Of a stretch of DNA of 64,000 nt, positions 19,080-31,568 are shown one piece after another. Numbering within the stretch: the stretch's first letter is position 1; the number at the start of each line of letters is the position of its first letter. A model generated the notes under the pieces. It saw only the letters and a list, made by a program, of their open reading frames with translations, searched no databases and was not told where the DNA came from. Source of the DNA: Torymus aiolomorphi (lineage: Eukaryota > Arthropoda > Insecta > Hymenoptera > Torymidae); contig CM070874.1 of the NCBI GenBank assembly GCA_036365515.1, positions 173,480,797-173,544,796 on the forward strand, read 5' to 3'. The translations under genes and the position numbers were made by a program.

Positions 19080-21387
19080 AGATGAAAACCCGCGATCGCG
19101 CGTATAGAGTTGCTTATAACACCGGTCTACCTGATAATCTGGCTCGTTTCCGTGCGCTCCGCTGACAAGTTTGCAACGCGCTTGACTAGGCGAAGAACAA
19201 CTACATTACTTCACGCGTGGCAGATTCCCCTCCACCGAAGCCAAATGGCGTGAGCTAAGATGACTATGGATCTCATCATTTAACCAGCCTTCACGCGTTG
19301 CTCTATTTCGATGCAGCCATCCTTAACGCGCATTATGCCGCTTTCGTAAACTGGCACCCGCCCGTTGCTGACGAGCACTTCGAAACCGCTGCTAACCAAC
19401 CACATAATACTCGGGTGAATTGTCACTTCGACTTTCACCCGGTTACAGAGCGCGAGGTTTTGGAAGTTCTAGCGATGGCCTATCGGTGCAGATGCTCAAA
19501 ATGGCCTCTGAGGATATTATCTCGGACGTTACTAACATCTTCAATGCATCACTGGCTCAAGCTTTTTTCCCCGCGAACTGGAAGAAAGCCCTAATTCGAC
19601 CGCTCGTCAAAGTGAAAACCCTCAGACAACCATCAGACACGAGGCCCATTGCACAACTATCGCAGCTGTCAAAGATTCTCGAGCGACTGGTCCGCAATCA
19701 GCTTCAATGTTATCTCGAAGGAAAAGCATTCTTCACCCACGTCAAGCGGATTTCCGCCTTGGACATAACACGCAGATGGCCCTGCTAGGCGTGCTCGATG
19801 ACATCCGGCAAGCGATGGACGACAGGATGCTTACCATCCTTGTCCTATTTGACTTCTCTAAAGCATTCGACTCCAAACCTCATGCCATTCTGCTCGCGAA
19901 GCTAAAATCACTGAATTTGTCGAATTGCATCCTGCGATGGTTCTTTTCGTACTAGCTGATCGAATCCAAGCAGTAGTTGACTCTGATGGAAGCGTCTCTG
20001 TCTGGCGCGGCCTCGGGAGTACCGCAAGACAGCGTACTTGGCCCCCTATTATTTTCTATCTGCATCAACAATCTCCCGGCCGCTATTCGTTTCGCCAAAA
20101 TTATGATTTTCGCTGACGATATTCAGCTCTACCTGCATTTCGATTCGAGACACATCCTGCATGCTATCAACCGCATGAATCGCGATGCTCAAGCCGTCGC
20201 AGATTGGGTCCAGGCCAACGGACTGCTTCTGAATGCGGCAAAGACGAACGTCATCATCGTCGGCAGCGTTCTCTATGTTACAGCCAACGATCATCAAATC
20301 CTACTGCGCATCGTCACGGACATGCACTGCCCTACTCGACGGAAGTCCGAAGTCTCGGTCTCATGTTTACTCACTCGTTAGACTGGCAACTTCACGCCAG
20401 ACAGGTAACACTCAAGGTCTTTTGCGCTCTCTGCACGTGGTGTTTTTATCACCGTGCTCTTAATCTAGATGTCAAGAAGAACCTGTGGGGAGCCTAATTT
20501 TCCCCTGCTTCGACTATGCGTGTCCAGTGTATAATTACTTGCACAACACCCGAGTGAAAAAGCTCGAAGTTGCACTCAACGCCAGCGTTCGCTTCGTTGT
20601 GGGCACCATACCCTTTCGAGGTCATGTCACACCTCAGTGGCTACAACTCGGCTGGCTTTCAGCTCAAAGAAGACGCGAGTACTTCATTGGCCTGCAAGCG
20701 CTCAATGTAGTAGCGAATGCGTACTCCACTTATTTAATCGAGCGCTTTAACTGCAGAGTGGCGATCAACCTCCATGTACGCTGCTCCAAAAGAAACCCTT
20801 CCGCCGCATTCGCACCATTGACCGCGCATACTGAGGCCTATAGACGAGCATTTGCCCATGAAGCGATGGACCTCCTGAATTCGTTGCAGGTCCTAGTTTT
20901 TAGTCCCCCGAATAATTCGCGATTCAAGTATGGCCTTCGTACCTCACTCCTGCAGCGAGACGTAGCGGATTGGAATCGGTGTGTCACAAACGAGCGCCTA
21001 CATCCCAGCGGGCTCGGCTATAGGCGAGCAGATGTTCACCGCTAACCAGCTGCGAATCCGACGCTCACTCTACTTATTTATTTCTTACTACCAATCTACC
21101 TATTTTCTATGTTTTATCCTACAGCCAACTAACTATTTTTTCACTGTCTCTTTATGTCACTACTGCGTAATGCGTATTTTCTATTTATTTTGTATTTTCG
21201 TCTTATTCTGTATTCGCTTTCTATTTTTGTTAATATAAACTGACTATACTTTATTATAATTCTATGCACTACGGCTATAAATCGCGTATGTATCTTATTT
21301 TGCATAGTCATTGTATATTACTTGAAGCAGCAGACGGGGTTACGCCCCAAGGTGTCAATAAATGAACAATCAATTAATCAATCAGTG
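18437..21387 (+). mobile_element. Non-LTR retrotransposon (LINE), decayed
   Basis: Reverse-transcriptase fragments in several frames are followed by a C-terminal domain and an A/T-rich tail (AATCAATTAATCAATCA). The layout resembles the Jockey/CR1 group of LINEs. The endonuclease part is not recognisable, and the 5' limit is set only by the preceding AATAAA tail. Confidence 0.7.
19080..21045 (+). pseudogene. LINE ORF2 reverse transcriptase, broken
   Basis: Reverse-transcriptase motifs are present: FDFSKAFDS near 19,851, GVPQDSVLGPLLF near 20,014 and the catalytic FADDIQLYLHF near 20,108. The C-terminal segment has HVTPQWLQLGWLSAQRR (about 20,620), the usual post-RT block of this LINE type, and the last open piece ends at 21,045. 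The frame changes at least five times and has stops at 19,955 and 20,381. One missing base near 19,960 removes part of the palm domain. It cannot be functional. Confidence 0.82.
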
Positions 21388-21945
21388 GAAATTCAGAATG
21401 GTTGGAAACCAATCTTGGTGTCCCACAGGGCTCCGGTCTGCGTCTCCTGCTATTTTACCTCTACGTGAATAACTTACAGAACGTACTGGACGGACATACA
21501 ATCAAACACATTTTCTACGCAGACGACCTCCAAAAATATCTCCACATCAGCAAAGACGATATCTTGGAGGGCATTCCTCGACTGGCGCTTTGGTTTGCAT
21601 CTCAATGCTAGTAAAACTAAAGCCATCTTGTTCGGCTCCAGGTCAACACAGTTAATTCACTGGGATTGCCGGGTATTCCGATGCAGAATGGAGTGCTCAT
21701 CCCGTTCAGCGGCGAGGTCACGAGTCTCGGTGTGACATTAGATAGTAAGTTCGGAAACCGAATATAGACCGAGTCTCAAAGAAAGTTAACGAATCCCTCT
21801 ACAGCTTGCAGTTTATCAGGGCTTGTACCACCGAGACTCTCCGCAAAAGACTAGTCGAGAGTTTAGTGCAGCTACACGTAAATTATTGCACAGTGGTATA
21901 CATTGACGCGACTGACGAAGAGCGACTTATACTGGAGCGGCTGCT
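21388..21945 (+). pseudogene. Second LINE reverse-transcriptase fragment
   Basis: LGVPQGSGLRLLLFY and FYADDLQKYLH mark the RT palm domain. Downstream residues are broken into several frames up to the MITE at 21,946. It is a different LINE from the preceding one and closer to the element at 51,775-53,620, which has YADDLQVYIRC. Confidence 0.75.
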
Positions 21946-22373
21946 AGGAAATAATTATTTTTAAAATTTGCTCAAGATGTTTTCTTCGAGAAATAGAACC
22001 CAAAAGAGTTACATTAAAGTTCAAAAAACCATTTTGAAGTTCTGAATATCAAATCTTTCCTAGAATAACTGTTAGAAAAAACAAAGAAAAATTATCTGCA
22101 CTAAGAAAGAAGTGTTGGTCTAATTACTATATTGCTGTTCTTTATGAGACTCTATTTTTTTTATAAAATAACCAATAAAATATTATTAATGTATTATAAA
22201 GAATTCGGAAGAACAGTTAAAGATTATGATTAAACGTTATTAAGTAGCGAGACAGATCTAGTCCACGCGATGTACTGCGCGGTACAGAGCGCAGGAAAGA
22301 TGTCGCATCTACTATATTGGGCTCTATTTCTCGAAAAAAACATCTTGAGCAAATTTTGAAAAAATCATTTCCT
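21946..22373. mobile_element. MITE with about 55-bp inverted repeats and TA duplication
   Basis: The left end, GGAAATAATTATTTTTAAAA and on, is matched in reverse at 22,315-22,373. Both ends contain TTTGCTCAAGATGTTTT and TCGAGAAATAGA. TA flanks both sides (21,945-21,946 and 22,374-22,375), as for Tc1/mariner-like elements. No coding capacity. Confidence 0.85.
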
Positions 22374-22375
22374 AT

Positions 22376-22900
22376 GTAAAAAATGTTCAGCTTTCGATTT
22401 AAATGGTAAAAAAAAATATTAAAAATATATTTTTTGAGATTTAAGATGTTTTGTAGTTTTTGAAGGTGAAAATGGAAAATTCCGGAAAAACTGCCTACAT
22501 CATTAGAAAGCTGAGGAAAAAATACGTCGAAAACGCCTACAAAACAATTTTTTTAAGTACATTTAAGTATCATAAACATGAGTTGGAAATAGCAAGATTT
22601 CAAGCTCGCGCGCCGCGCTGGACAGTTGACGTGAAACGCTCATATAGGATAACACGGATGCAAGAGGCCAGCTATCTTGCTGCATTCTTTCAGGAGCATG
22701 TGTCTCGGTCAACCAGTAAAAATTTGCAACCGGCACTAATCATCCCTACCACAAACCAAAAATTGGGTGATCGAGCATTCCAGATACGGGGCGCTCGCTT
22801 CTGGAACTCTCTTCCCTTTTCCTTGCGCAATCTAGCGTCATTTTATGCGTTCAGGAGGGCGGTGGTGTCAATATCTATTTGATTGTGACTCCTAGTCCCT
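22376..22900 (+). pseudogene. LINE 3'-terminal coding fragment
   Basis: The open frame 22,460-22,882 ends with RAFQIRGARFWNSLPFSLRN. Such a block (F-R-A-WNSLP-LR) is common at the C-terminus of Jockey/CR1-like LINE ORF2 proteins. The first 60 residues do not resemble LINE sequence and may be junk joined upstream. The stop is followed by non-coding DNA. Confidence 0.55.
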
Positions 22901-22969
22901 CTTGCAGGAGCATCGGGAGCTGCCGGTACAAGATTCTAGCGTATTATTATTTTAGTTCTAGTTGACGAC

Positions 22970-23795
22970 AGAGCCAATTGCGCCAAATTGTGATTAAGAC
23001 GACTGTGAGTACTAGCGCGTACGCGAGTAAAATGCTCGCGTGAACCTCGGCCCATAAGTATCACCAGTATAAACTGGAGGTTACCTATATGCATCCCAGG
23101 CATGGTAAAGAAGCACATGTAGTCTGTAAGCCCGCGCGACACGATCGCGCGCGGGGGAAGTCTGCGCATAGAGCTCACGCGCGACAGAACTCTATGCAGG
23201 AAACGCAGGAAACGCTCGAATGAGACGTTAGTACGTGCGAAACACTCACGCACGAGCTTAGTCCGGGAGTCCGTTCGAAACGCTCGCGCGCGACTTAATT
23301 CTGCACAAATCGCTTGGACGCGAGATTAATTCGTGAGTCCGCACGAAATACTCGCGACTCCGTGACTGAGCACAAAACAAAAGCGCGAGAAATGACTCCG
23401 TGCGACTGAGTGAAACGCTTGCATGCTAGGTTAGTCTACGAGTCCGCAGAAATCGCTCGCGCGCGAAGTTGGATCGTAAGCCTGCTTGAAATGCTCGCGC
23501 ACCAAGTGTGAGTCCGCACAAAGTGATCGCCCGCGAGGAGAATCCGTGGGGTCTGCAGGAAACGCTCACGCGCGTAGTTAGTACACGCGAAGCGCTCAGG
23601 CGGGAGATTAGTCCGCGAGACCGCGCGAAAGGCTTGCGTTCGAAGTGAGTCTGCGCGAAACGCTCGCATGTGAGGGGACCCCGAGGGGAGCCCGAGTGCT
23701 GGCGCGCAAGCATTTCCCGAGGGTAGTGCTCGCATGCGAGGACAACAGGAGGGCAGCCCTCGCGCGCGAGAGTACACCGAGGATATCGCGGCACA
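22970..23795. repeat. GC-rich minisatellite-like region
   Basis: Degenerate repeats of roughly 40-50 bp contain CGCTCGCGCGCGAG, TTAGTCCGCGAGTCCG and GCGAAACGCTCGC in many variants. The long open frames on the - strand here arise from the repeats and are not genes. Confidence 0.8.
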
Positions 23796-24031
23796 CTTTC
23801 CTATATACCCAGGCGGTTCTTATACACAGTACTTATACAAAACTATATTCTAGGACCTATACGCAATTTATGTAAGTGTAGTCGAAAATTATTTTAATTA
23901 TATAACTATATGTGTAACGCCTTTTTATTTCTAAGATACATAAAAATGCGCGCGCGCATACAAAAAACTCTCGCGCGCGAGAGTACACCGAGGATATCGC
24001 GGCACACTTTCCTATATACCCGGGCGGTTCC
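23757..24031. repeat. Direct duplication
   Basis: The segment with GAGAGTACACCGAGGATATC and then CGCGGCACACTTTCCTATAT occurs at about 23,766-23,815 and again at about 23,977-24,026 with one or two mismatches. Confidence 0.85.
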
Positions 24032-25012
24032 TCTTTACCTGCGTGTTACGCAACCGTGGCGCCGCCTCACGGCGGCGCTAAGACCTACTCTCTTGATACT
24101 TATTTTTATTTATTTACATTTATATACGACCTTGAACAAAAAGTATTGTTAATAAAACTTTCTACGAAAGTATAAAATATGGCAAGTATATAAATTTTTT
24201 CTGTATGATCTATAAAATAATAATATTTATGATATTACTATATTATTACAAGACTGTTAAATTATGAATATTATATGTAACTGCTTTAAATTTGTAAAAT
24301 ACTTTTACAATAAATGAAATACTAATACTAATACTAATACTAATACTAATTTTTTAAAAGAAATCAAATAAATACCACTCGAATAGTCTTTTACTCCTTT
24401 GAGCCAACGAGAAGTGTCAATGCGCACTTCGCGCGCCGTATTGTGGGCCAATCAAATGTTATATGTCCATTTTAAATCGACCAATCACAATCATTATAGA
24501 CGACAATCTCAAGCCAATCTCTTTTTTGTATAGAATGTGCTCAACAAATTATATGTAAGTATATTAACATTGTTCACTGCAAATCAAACGAAAGTTATGA
24601 AATCAATTATCGATAGTCAAGTAACGCAAACAACTCTCTGAAACCACTGTATGACTGTTCTCAAAAATTTATCAAAATTTGTTCATTCTTCTATAAAAAT
24701 TAAACACAAGAAAGTACTGACATCATTTCATTGTAGCCAAGTACCCTAAAGTTAACTTGACTGACATAATAAAACTTTTTGTACCTTGGATGTAAAATTA
24801 TATTTAACCCGACGTTGTAACTTCAAAATTATTCAGCCAGTGGACATAAGACACTATTTAACCCCCAAGAGACGTAATAGCTCACAGTACTTCTACAAAA
24901 CTCTATAGGACTTATACGCAATTTACGTACGTGTAGTCGAAAATTATTTTAATTATATAACTATATGTGTAACGCCTTCTTTTTATTTCTAAAATACATA
25001 AAAATTCTTTTA
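23828..25012. repeat. Pair of about 120-bp dispersed repeats
   Basis: The copies at about 23,828-23,947 and 24,885-25,012 share TACGCAATTTA and GTGTAGTCGAAAATTATTTT, and continue through AACTATATGTGTAACGCC to ATACATAAAAAT. The A/T-rich DNA between them (24,190-24,880) shows only a hexamer microsatellite (ACTAAT, about 24,310-24,350) and no gene. Confidence 0.8.
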
Positions 25013-25069
25013 AATATTTACGAAAATTCAAAGCCTATATAAAAAAATTACATAGTTACCATCACATTC

Positions 25070-25329
25070 TGTTGGGGATTACGCGCGTGTACTTTTGAAC
25101 CTCCCACCAATGCGAATGCGGCTAAGCGCGTGGGCATGATCCGGCCTCCGTCCTACTCTTTCTCCACTCTATCGGTCCGACTGTTGGCGTCACGGAAGCA
25201 CTCGCTCAGTTCCCGCAACACCCCTGTACAAGCAACACCAAATAAAATTTTAATTGGAGTGAAGTTTACCGGTTCTTTCTATTGATTACCTGGCCCTCAC
25301 TCTCCCTGACCTACCAGGAATCGACAACA
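25070..25329. repeat. Solo LTR with 5-bp target duplication
   Basis: A 260-bp segment starts TGTTGGGGATTACG, ends CGACAACA and is flanked on both sides by CATTC (25,065-25,069 and 25,330-25,334). An AATAAA lies inside near 25,241. Terminal TGTTG/CAACA and a 5-bp duplication are what recombination between two Gypsy-type LTRs leaves. Confidence 0.8.
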
Positions 25330-25334
25330 CATTC

Positions 25335-25897
<563 letters not shown>

Positions 25898-25901
25898 TTG
25901 C

Positions 25902-26759
25902 GTCAAAAAAATACTTTTTTAAAAATCCGTGCGCACGGGGGTCCCCGATTTTTCTGGTTTTGAGATATTTTATATAACTTATCAAAAAAATGATCTCTGC
26001 CAATTTTTAGGGTCCAATATTCAAAATTGACGTCAGGAGCTCGTCATAAAGGTGCAAAAGAGGTCATTTTTTGTGCGTCTTTTGGTGTTTTTCAAACTTT
26101 TTTTAAATAAGTTCATTCATATCAATTTTCAATTTATCAATGGGTTTTTTCTTCATCTTGACTTGAACTTCACAGATATATTTTTTTCGAAAACCAAAAT
26201 TTACGTATACATGTCCAAATTACCACATTGCTAAAGTCACCTTTTTGACATTTTAACGATACTTTAAAGCGACTTTTCGTGCATTAGTTATAATCGCACC
26301 CCAATCTACCCAAGGGCGTTCGAAAGAGGGTGAAAAAACCTTTCTATTTCACTGGGATATCATAAAAAAAAGTGTAAAAATACAGTGCGTGTGTTAGTTT
26401 GAATTTCGCAGATTTTGAAAAAATAGCCATTTTTACGAAATTCAAACCAGTGCGAAATTTTTGTAGCAACTTTTATTTGGCTGAAAATTATTGGAAAGTT
26501 TTCTTAAAACATACCTGAAAGAAGTCCAATTGGACCGAGCATGGATATCAAACGATTTCCTATTGATTCGAGCTGATTAATTATGATATTTTTTCAATTT
26601 CGGTGTCTAAATTACTAAGCACTTTCTGCATTTCTAGACCATTTCCTTAAACCTTTAGGATAATTAAAGAAATTTTTGCATTATTGATTAAAATATACTT
26701 CTGAAGTCTTTAATAAAGCTTTGTGAGATACATCTATGTGGTCTTAAAGCAGATATAGC
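25902..26759 (+). repeat. Left terminal inverted repeat of the outer transposon
   Basis: It is matched in reverse complement by 42,842-43,700. Shared landmarks are CCGTGCGCACGGGGGTCCCC at the outer end and GTCTTAAAGCAGATATAGC at the inner end. Confidence 0.92.
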
Positions 26760-27376
26760 AGAATAGCATTAAATCAACAAATGAAAGTACGGCAATATCA
26801 GAATTTTGTACAAATAGTCAGAACAAAAGAAACCTCGATACAATTCTTGATACTTTTAACATTGCACCTTTTAAACGACAAAAGATGAATGATAATGTAC
26901 TTGTAAAGGAAGTATTAGTATTATACAGAATGTCACGTAACATACCTCAGAAGCGTTTGAGAAAGTTTATAATATAAAATTGTCAGAATTTAAAAATATA
27001 AAAGAAATGAGTGATGAAAGTTTGTGGTTTAGAAGTATGATTTCAGATATTCAAACAACATTTGCTACTTCTACTTTTAATGAAAAAATTATCTTATTGA
27101 CTTTGTTGCCTAGTGAATGGAATTTTCTCAAGGTCAATATGTATATTAAATGCACATATTATATGTTCACTGAAGCCAGACGATTAAAACTAAAAGGTAG
27201 AAATATATTCATCAATTTTATAGATTTTTCTAATCATAACTTATTTCATCAACATTTATATATAGCAATACAAGCAATTAAGGGTGTCAGACACCTTTAG
27301 ATTTTTCTCCATGAAATAACCTGAAAAGAATAAATTTTGATAATTACAAATATGTAAAAGTAATATTCTAAATGTA

Positions 27377-27705
27377 TATTCTGGCTCTGGCGTTACTTAC
27401 AGGTCCAGGATTTTAAGGGATTTTGATAATCAGAGTCTCAAAATGTTCGTATTTTATCTCTTCATTAACTGAAAAGTTGTGTGAATTTAAATTTATATGA
27501 GTAAATAATTTTTGACGACCAAGAACTGCTTAAAAACTTAATAAGGCTTAAATTAGAGCTGTTTTCGGCCGTAAAAAATTATTTATTCAAATAAATTCAT
27601 ACAGCTCTTCAGTGAATGGAGAGATAAAATACCAACATTTTGAGATGCTGATCATCAAAATCCTTAAAGATCCTGGACTTGCAGGTTACAGCGGAGTCAA
27701 AATTT
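27377..27705. mobile_element. Palindromic MITE, about 330 bp
   Basis: The left arm (GGTCCAGGATTTTAAGG, then CTCAAAATGTTCGTATTTTA) is matched in reverse by the right arm (TAAAATACCAACATTTTGAG, then CCTTAAAGATCCTGGACTTG). The arms are about 130 bp and about 85 percent alike by eye. No coding. Confidence 0.8.
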
Positions 27706-28599
27706 TACGACGTGTAGAAAACATCTTTAAAGATACAATTACTAAAATACTTCTTTATTCCTTCTTTTTTATTTCTTAACTTTGTCTCTACCCTGAAATA
27801 TAAAAAAGTATTGTTTTGATCTTAAAATATTTTTTATTCGGGACCAATATTCTGGTACCTCAGTATACAGTCTCTGAAACTTGTAAGCTATGAGCACACG
27901 TAGCAGCAACAATATCCACATGAGTCAGTCAAGTTTGTTAAGTGGTTTAACATAAAGATTCTTGTGGTGCCTTTGAATCCGAATTTTTTTAATAATCTTT
28001 ATTACATATATTAGATTATCATATACTGATGTTAATGTAGAATATGTTGAAAAATCCAAAAATCTAAATGCATGTTATCAAGTCACAGTTTGTGTAAAGA
28101 AGGTGCTGATTCACAGTGTTTATATGAAATGACAGCTGTACATATTTACACTGATGCTAGCAGACGTTTAGGTATATAGGTTACAATCATCTCTGCTACA
28201 ATAAAGGATTGCGGCTATCGATAAGTCAGATTTAGTTTCAGAATCAAATTTTTTTTTGTCAAAAATCTCGTCCATAAATTATACTATAGGTATTTATTTT
28301 TTATCTTAATATGAATGTGTAAAATATAATTTTTGGATTTCTCAAAATATATGTGAGAATTTTAAATATATTAAGAACAGAGACATAAAAAAAAGAATTA
28401 GTAGAAATCAATAATATACGATTATATAAATATGTATATACACAAATGAAAAAAAAATGTACGAAAATGTAGAAAACCGTAAGAAAGTGTACAGAACTGT
28501 AGAAAACTCTATAAAACCAAATAAAACCATTGGTTTTTGGACATTTTATGCGAAACTACTTTTATACATTGTTACACGTTTTTATACATTTAAAAAATT

Positions 28600-28880
28600 G
28601 ATAGCACTGCATGGCCTAAGCCCGCACTTAGGTCACGTCTATCTGTGACCTAAGTAGTACTTTTTGCACTGTGTTTATCGCTAACCTCACAGTGCAAAAA
28701 ACGACTACTTAGGGCACGGGTAGGCATGACAGTTGGCTTAGGGCAGGCAGTGATATAAAATGCTATACGATACTTATGACCTAAGAGCACTCTGCACGGC
28801 GTGGAATTAGGGGCTGAGCACAGCGAGGGTCCTAATTTCACGCCGTGCTAAAAAGTGCTACTTAGGCAACACGTATCGTA
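28600..28880. mobile_element. Double-hairpin element
   Basis: The first hairpin pairs CTAAGTAGTACTTTTTGCAC (from about 28,654) with its complement near 28,690-28,712. The second pairs GCACGGCGTGGAATTAGG (about 28,794) with CCTAATTTCACGCCGTGC (about 28,832), with the loop GAGCACAGCGAGGGT. Confidence 0.7.
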
Positions 28881-29574
28881 CTATACTATAAAAGTTTTTT
28901 CCAGAAAATTTTTTCATATTCTACAAGTGCTTTTTAGTGAAAAATGAAAAACAAAAAATCGATTTTTCGTCATTTTAAACATGTCTGACCACCTTAAGTT
29001 ATAGTCATTGCAAAATTATTATTTACATTTAATTAGTTACCAACATATAAGCTTAAAACAAATTTTTTCAATATTTGAACATTTTTCAGATATTTTAGGC
29101 AACGTTTAAGAAAAACTTATTTTCGTATTTCACCTGATGTTAAGGAAGATATTGTTAAATATTATTTGGATGATTCTAATAGTATAAATTGTAGCGGAAT
29201 AAAGGAATGTGTAACAGTAAAAGTTCAATTAAAGAATATTGATCTATGATCTGAAAGATTTATATCAAAATTGGATAAAGGACACCAGATGCGATATAAT
29301 TCCCTGCTTATATTTTTTCTCTCAGCTGAGACCTAAGGAATGTGTTTTTGCTCGAGATCCAGGAACGCACAATAAATGCGTATGTTCCGTACATCAAAAT
29401 GTGAAATTAAAACTTGCATCTATGAATGTGAAAAAAAGTTACGAAGAAGTAATTGAAGTTGGAGTATGCTTCATGGAAAACCCTGATTGCATGTTTCACA
29501 AATGTATCCAATGTCCAAATAAGGATGGGATACGTAAATTATTATTTAGTACTGAAACTGATAGCAATAGGTGT

Positions 29575-29583
29575 GTAAAATAC
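29575..29583. repeat. Target-site duplication, left (9 bp)
   Basis: GTAAAATAC is repeated at 41,143-41,151. Removing the intervening DNA plus one copy leaves the transposase frame open across the junction. Confidence 0.85.
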
Positions 29584-30206
29584 ACGTCCTTTAAGTTGGC
29601 AGGTCACTTTCGGGAAATCGTCATTATTACTATTGGATAATTTGCCGCTAATTATCCGTAAATTATCCGTAAAAGCCAAAAATTTGCCGCACCCCATTAA
29701 AAAAAATACAGGGTGCACTGCCAGCTTAATTATAAGATAGCAGGACACTATCGTAAAATCAATAAATAAAAAAAAAAATGGTTCGGTGGGAATTTGCCGC
29801 TAATTATCCGCAGTTGATCTGTAAAGGTCCGAAATTTGCCGCACTTTATTTATAAAAAATACCCGGACGCACTGCCAGCTTAATATTAAGATAGCAGGAC
29901 ACTATCATAAAAACAATGAATAAAAAAAAAATAGTTCGGGGGGAATTTGCCGCTAATTATCCGCAGTTGATTTGTAAAGGTCCGAAATTTGTCGCACTTT
30001 ATTTATAAAAAAAAATACCCGGACGCACTACCAGCTTAATATTAAGATAGCAGGGCATTATTATAAAAATAATGAATAAAAAAAAATGTTTCGGGGAGAA
30101 TTTGCCGCTAATTATCCGCAGTTGAACTGTAAAGTTTCCAAATTAATCGCAATTTATTGATAAACAATACCCGGACGCACTGCAAGCAGTTTATCATGAT
30201 AGTAAT

Positions 30207-30424
30207 GGGTCTGAACTTTGCAACGTTGGACTGCAACGAAATAAAAAAATAATTTATTTTACTTCACGTTTATACTAAATAATATTAATTAAGTGTAGAT
30301 TTTATGTGTTATAATATAAAATAACATCATAACAAAGCTTTAGATAAAATTTCTATTGTTAAATAACTTTAATCAATCGTAAAAAATTATTTCGTTGCAT
30401 TCCAACCATACCAACTTCAGACCC
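30207..30424. mobile_element. MITE embedded in the tandem array, copy 1
   Basis: About 218 bp with inverted ends (GGGTCTGAAC...TTCAGACCC) and inner inverted segments GCAACGAAATAA and TTATTTCGTTGC. Further copies are at 31,350-31,568 and 33,100-33,318 (same orientation) and 40,306-40,523 (inverted, in the other arm). Confidence 0.85.
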
Positions 30425-31349
30425 CAGTGATAGCAAGACACAGTCGTAAAAACAATGAATAAAAAAAAATAGTTCGGGGGAATTTGCCGCTAATTATCCG
30501 CAATTTAACTGTAAAGGTCCGAAATTTGCCGCACATTAATTATAAAAAATATCCGGATGCACTGACAGCTTAATATTAAGATAGAGGGACACTATCGCAA
30601 AATCAATTAATAAAAAAAAATGATTCGATGGGAATTTTCCCCTAATTATCCGGAGTTGATCTGCAAAGGTCCGAAATTTGCGGCACTTTATTTATAAAAA
30701 ATACCCGAACGCACTGCCAGCTTAATATTAAGATAGCAGGACACTATCCTAAAATTAAAGAATAAAAAAAAAATGGTTCGGGGGGAATTTGCCGCTAATT
30801 ATCCGCAGTTGATGTGTAAAGGTCCGAAATTTGCCGAACTTTATTTATAAAAAATATCCGGACGCACTGCCAGCTTAATATTAAGATAACAGGACACTAT
30901 CATAAAATTAAAGAATAAAAAAATTGGTTCGGGGGGAATTTGCCGCTAATGATCCGCAGTTGATCTGCAAAGGTCCGAAATTTGCCGCACTTTATTTATA
31001 AAAAATAACCGGACGCACTGCCAGCTTAATATTAAGATAGCAGGACACTATCATAAAAACAATGAATAAAAAAAAAAATAGTTCGGGGGGAATTTGCCGC
31101 TAATTATCCGCAGTTGATTTGTAAAGGTCCGAAATTTGTCACACTTTATTTATAAAAAATACCCGGACGCACTACCAGCTTAATATTAAGATAGCAGGAC
31201 ATTATTATAAAAACAATGAATAAAAAAAAATGTTTCGGGGGAATTTACCGCTAATTATCCGCAGTTGAACTGTAAAGTTTCCTAATTAATCGCAATTTAT
31301 TGATAAACAATACCCGGACGCACTGCAAGCAGTTTATCATGATAGTAAT

Positions 31350-31568
31350 GGGTCTGAACTTTGCAACGTTGGACTGCAACGAAATAAAAAAATAATTTAT
31401 TTTACTTCACGTTTATACTAAATAATATTAATTAAGTGTATATTTTATGTGTTATAATATAAAATAACATCATAACAAAGCTTTAGATAAAATTTCTATT
31501 GTTAAATAACTTTAATCAATCGTAAAAAATTATTTCGTTGCATTCCAACGATACCAACTTCAGACCCC
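31350..31568. mobile_element. MITE embedded in the tandem array, copy 2
   Basis: Nearly identical to the copy at 30,207 and followed by the same array sequence (AGTGATAGCAAGACACAGTC), so it was duplicated together with its array unit. Confidence 0.85.

Larger units (their letters stand above)
27197..29089 (+). other. Intron 1 of the transposase, invaded by MITEs
   Basis: The donor is AAAAG|GTAGAA at 27,197 and the acceptor TTTTTCAG ends at 29,089. The related copy has donor GTAG|GTAAGT at the equivalent codon (63,660). Two palindromic elements lie inside. The remaining 27,710-28,595 is A/T-rich with no gene. Confidence 0.65.

Noticed and set aside
23426..23796. Overlapping - strand frames of 62-122 codons
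   Set aside because: They arise from the CG-rich minisatellite, whose periodic sequence lacks stops. Three overlapping frames read equally well, which is typical of repeats and not of a gene.
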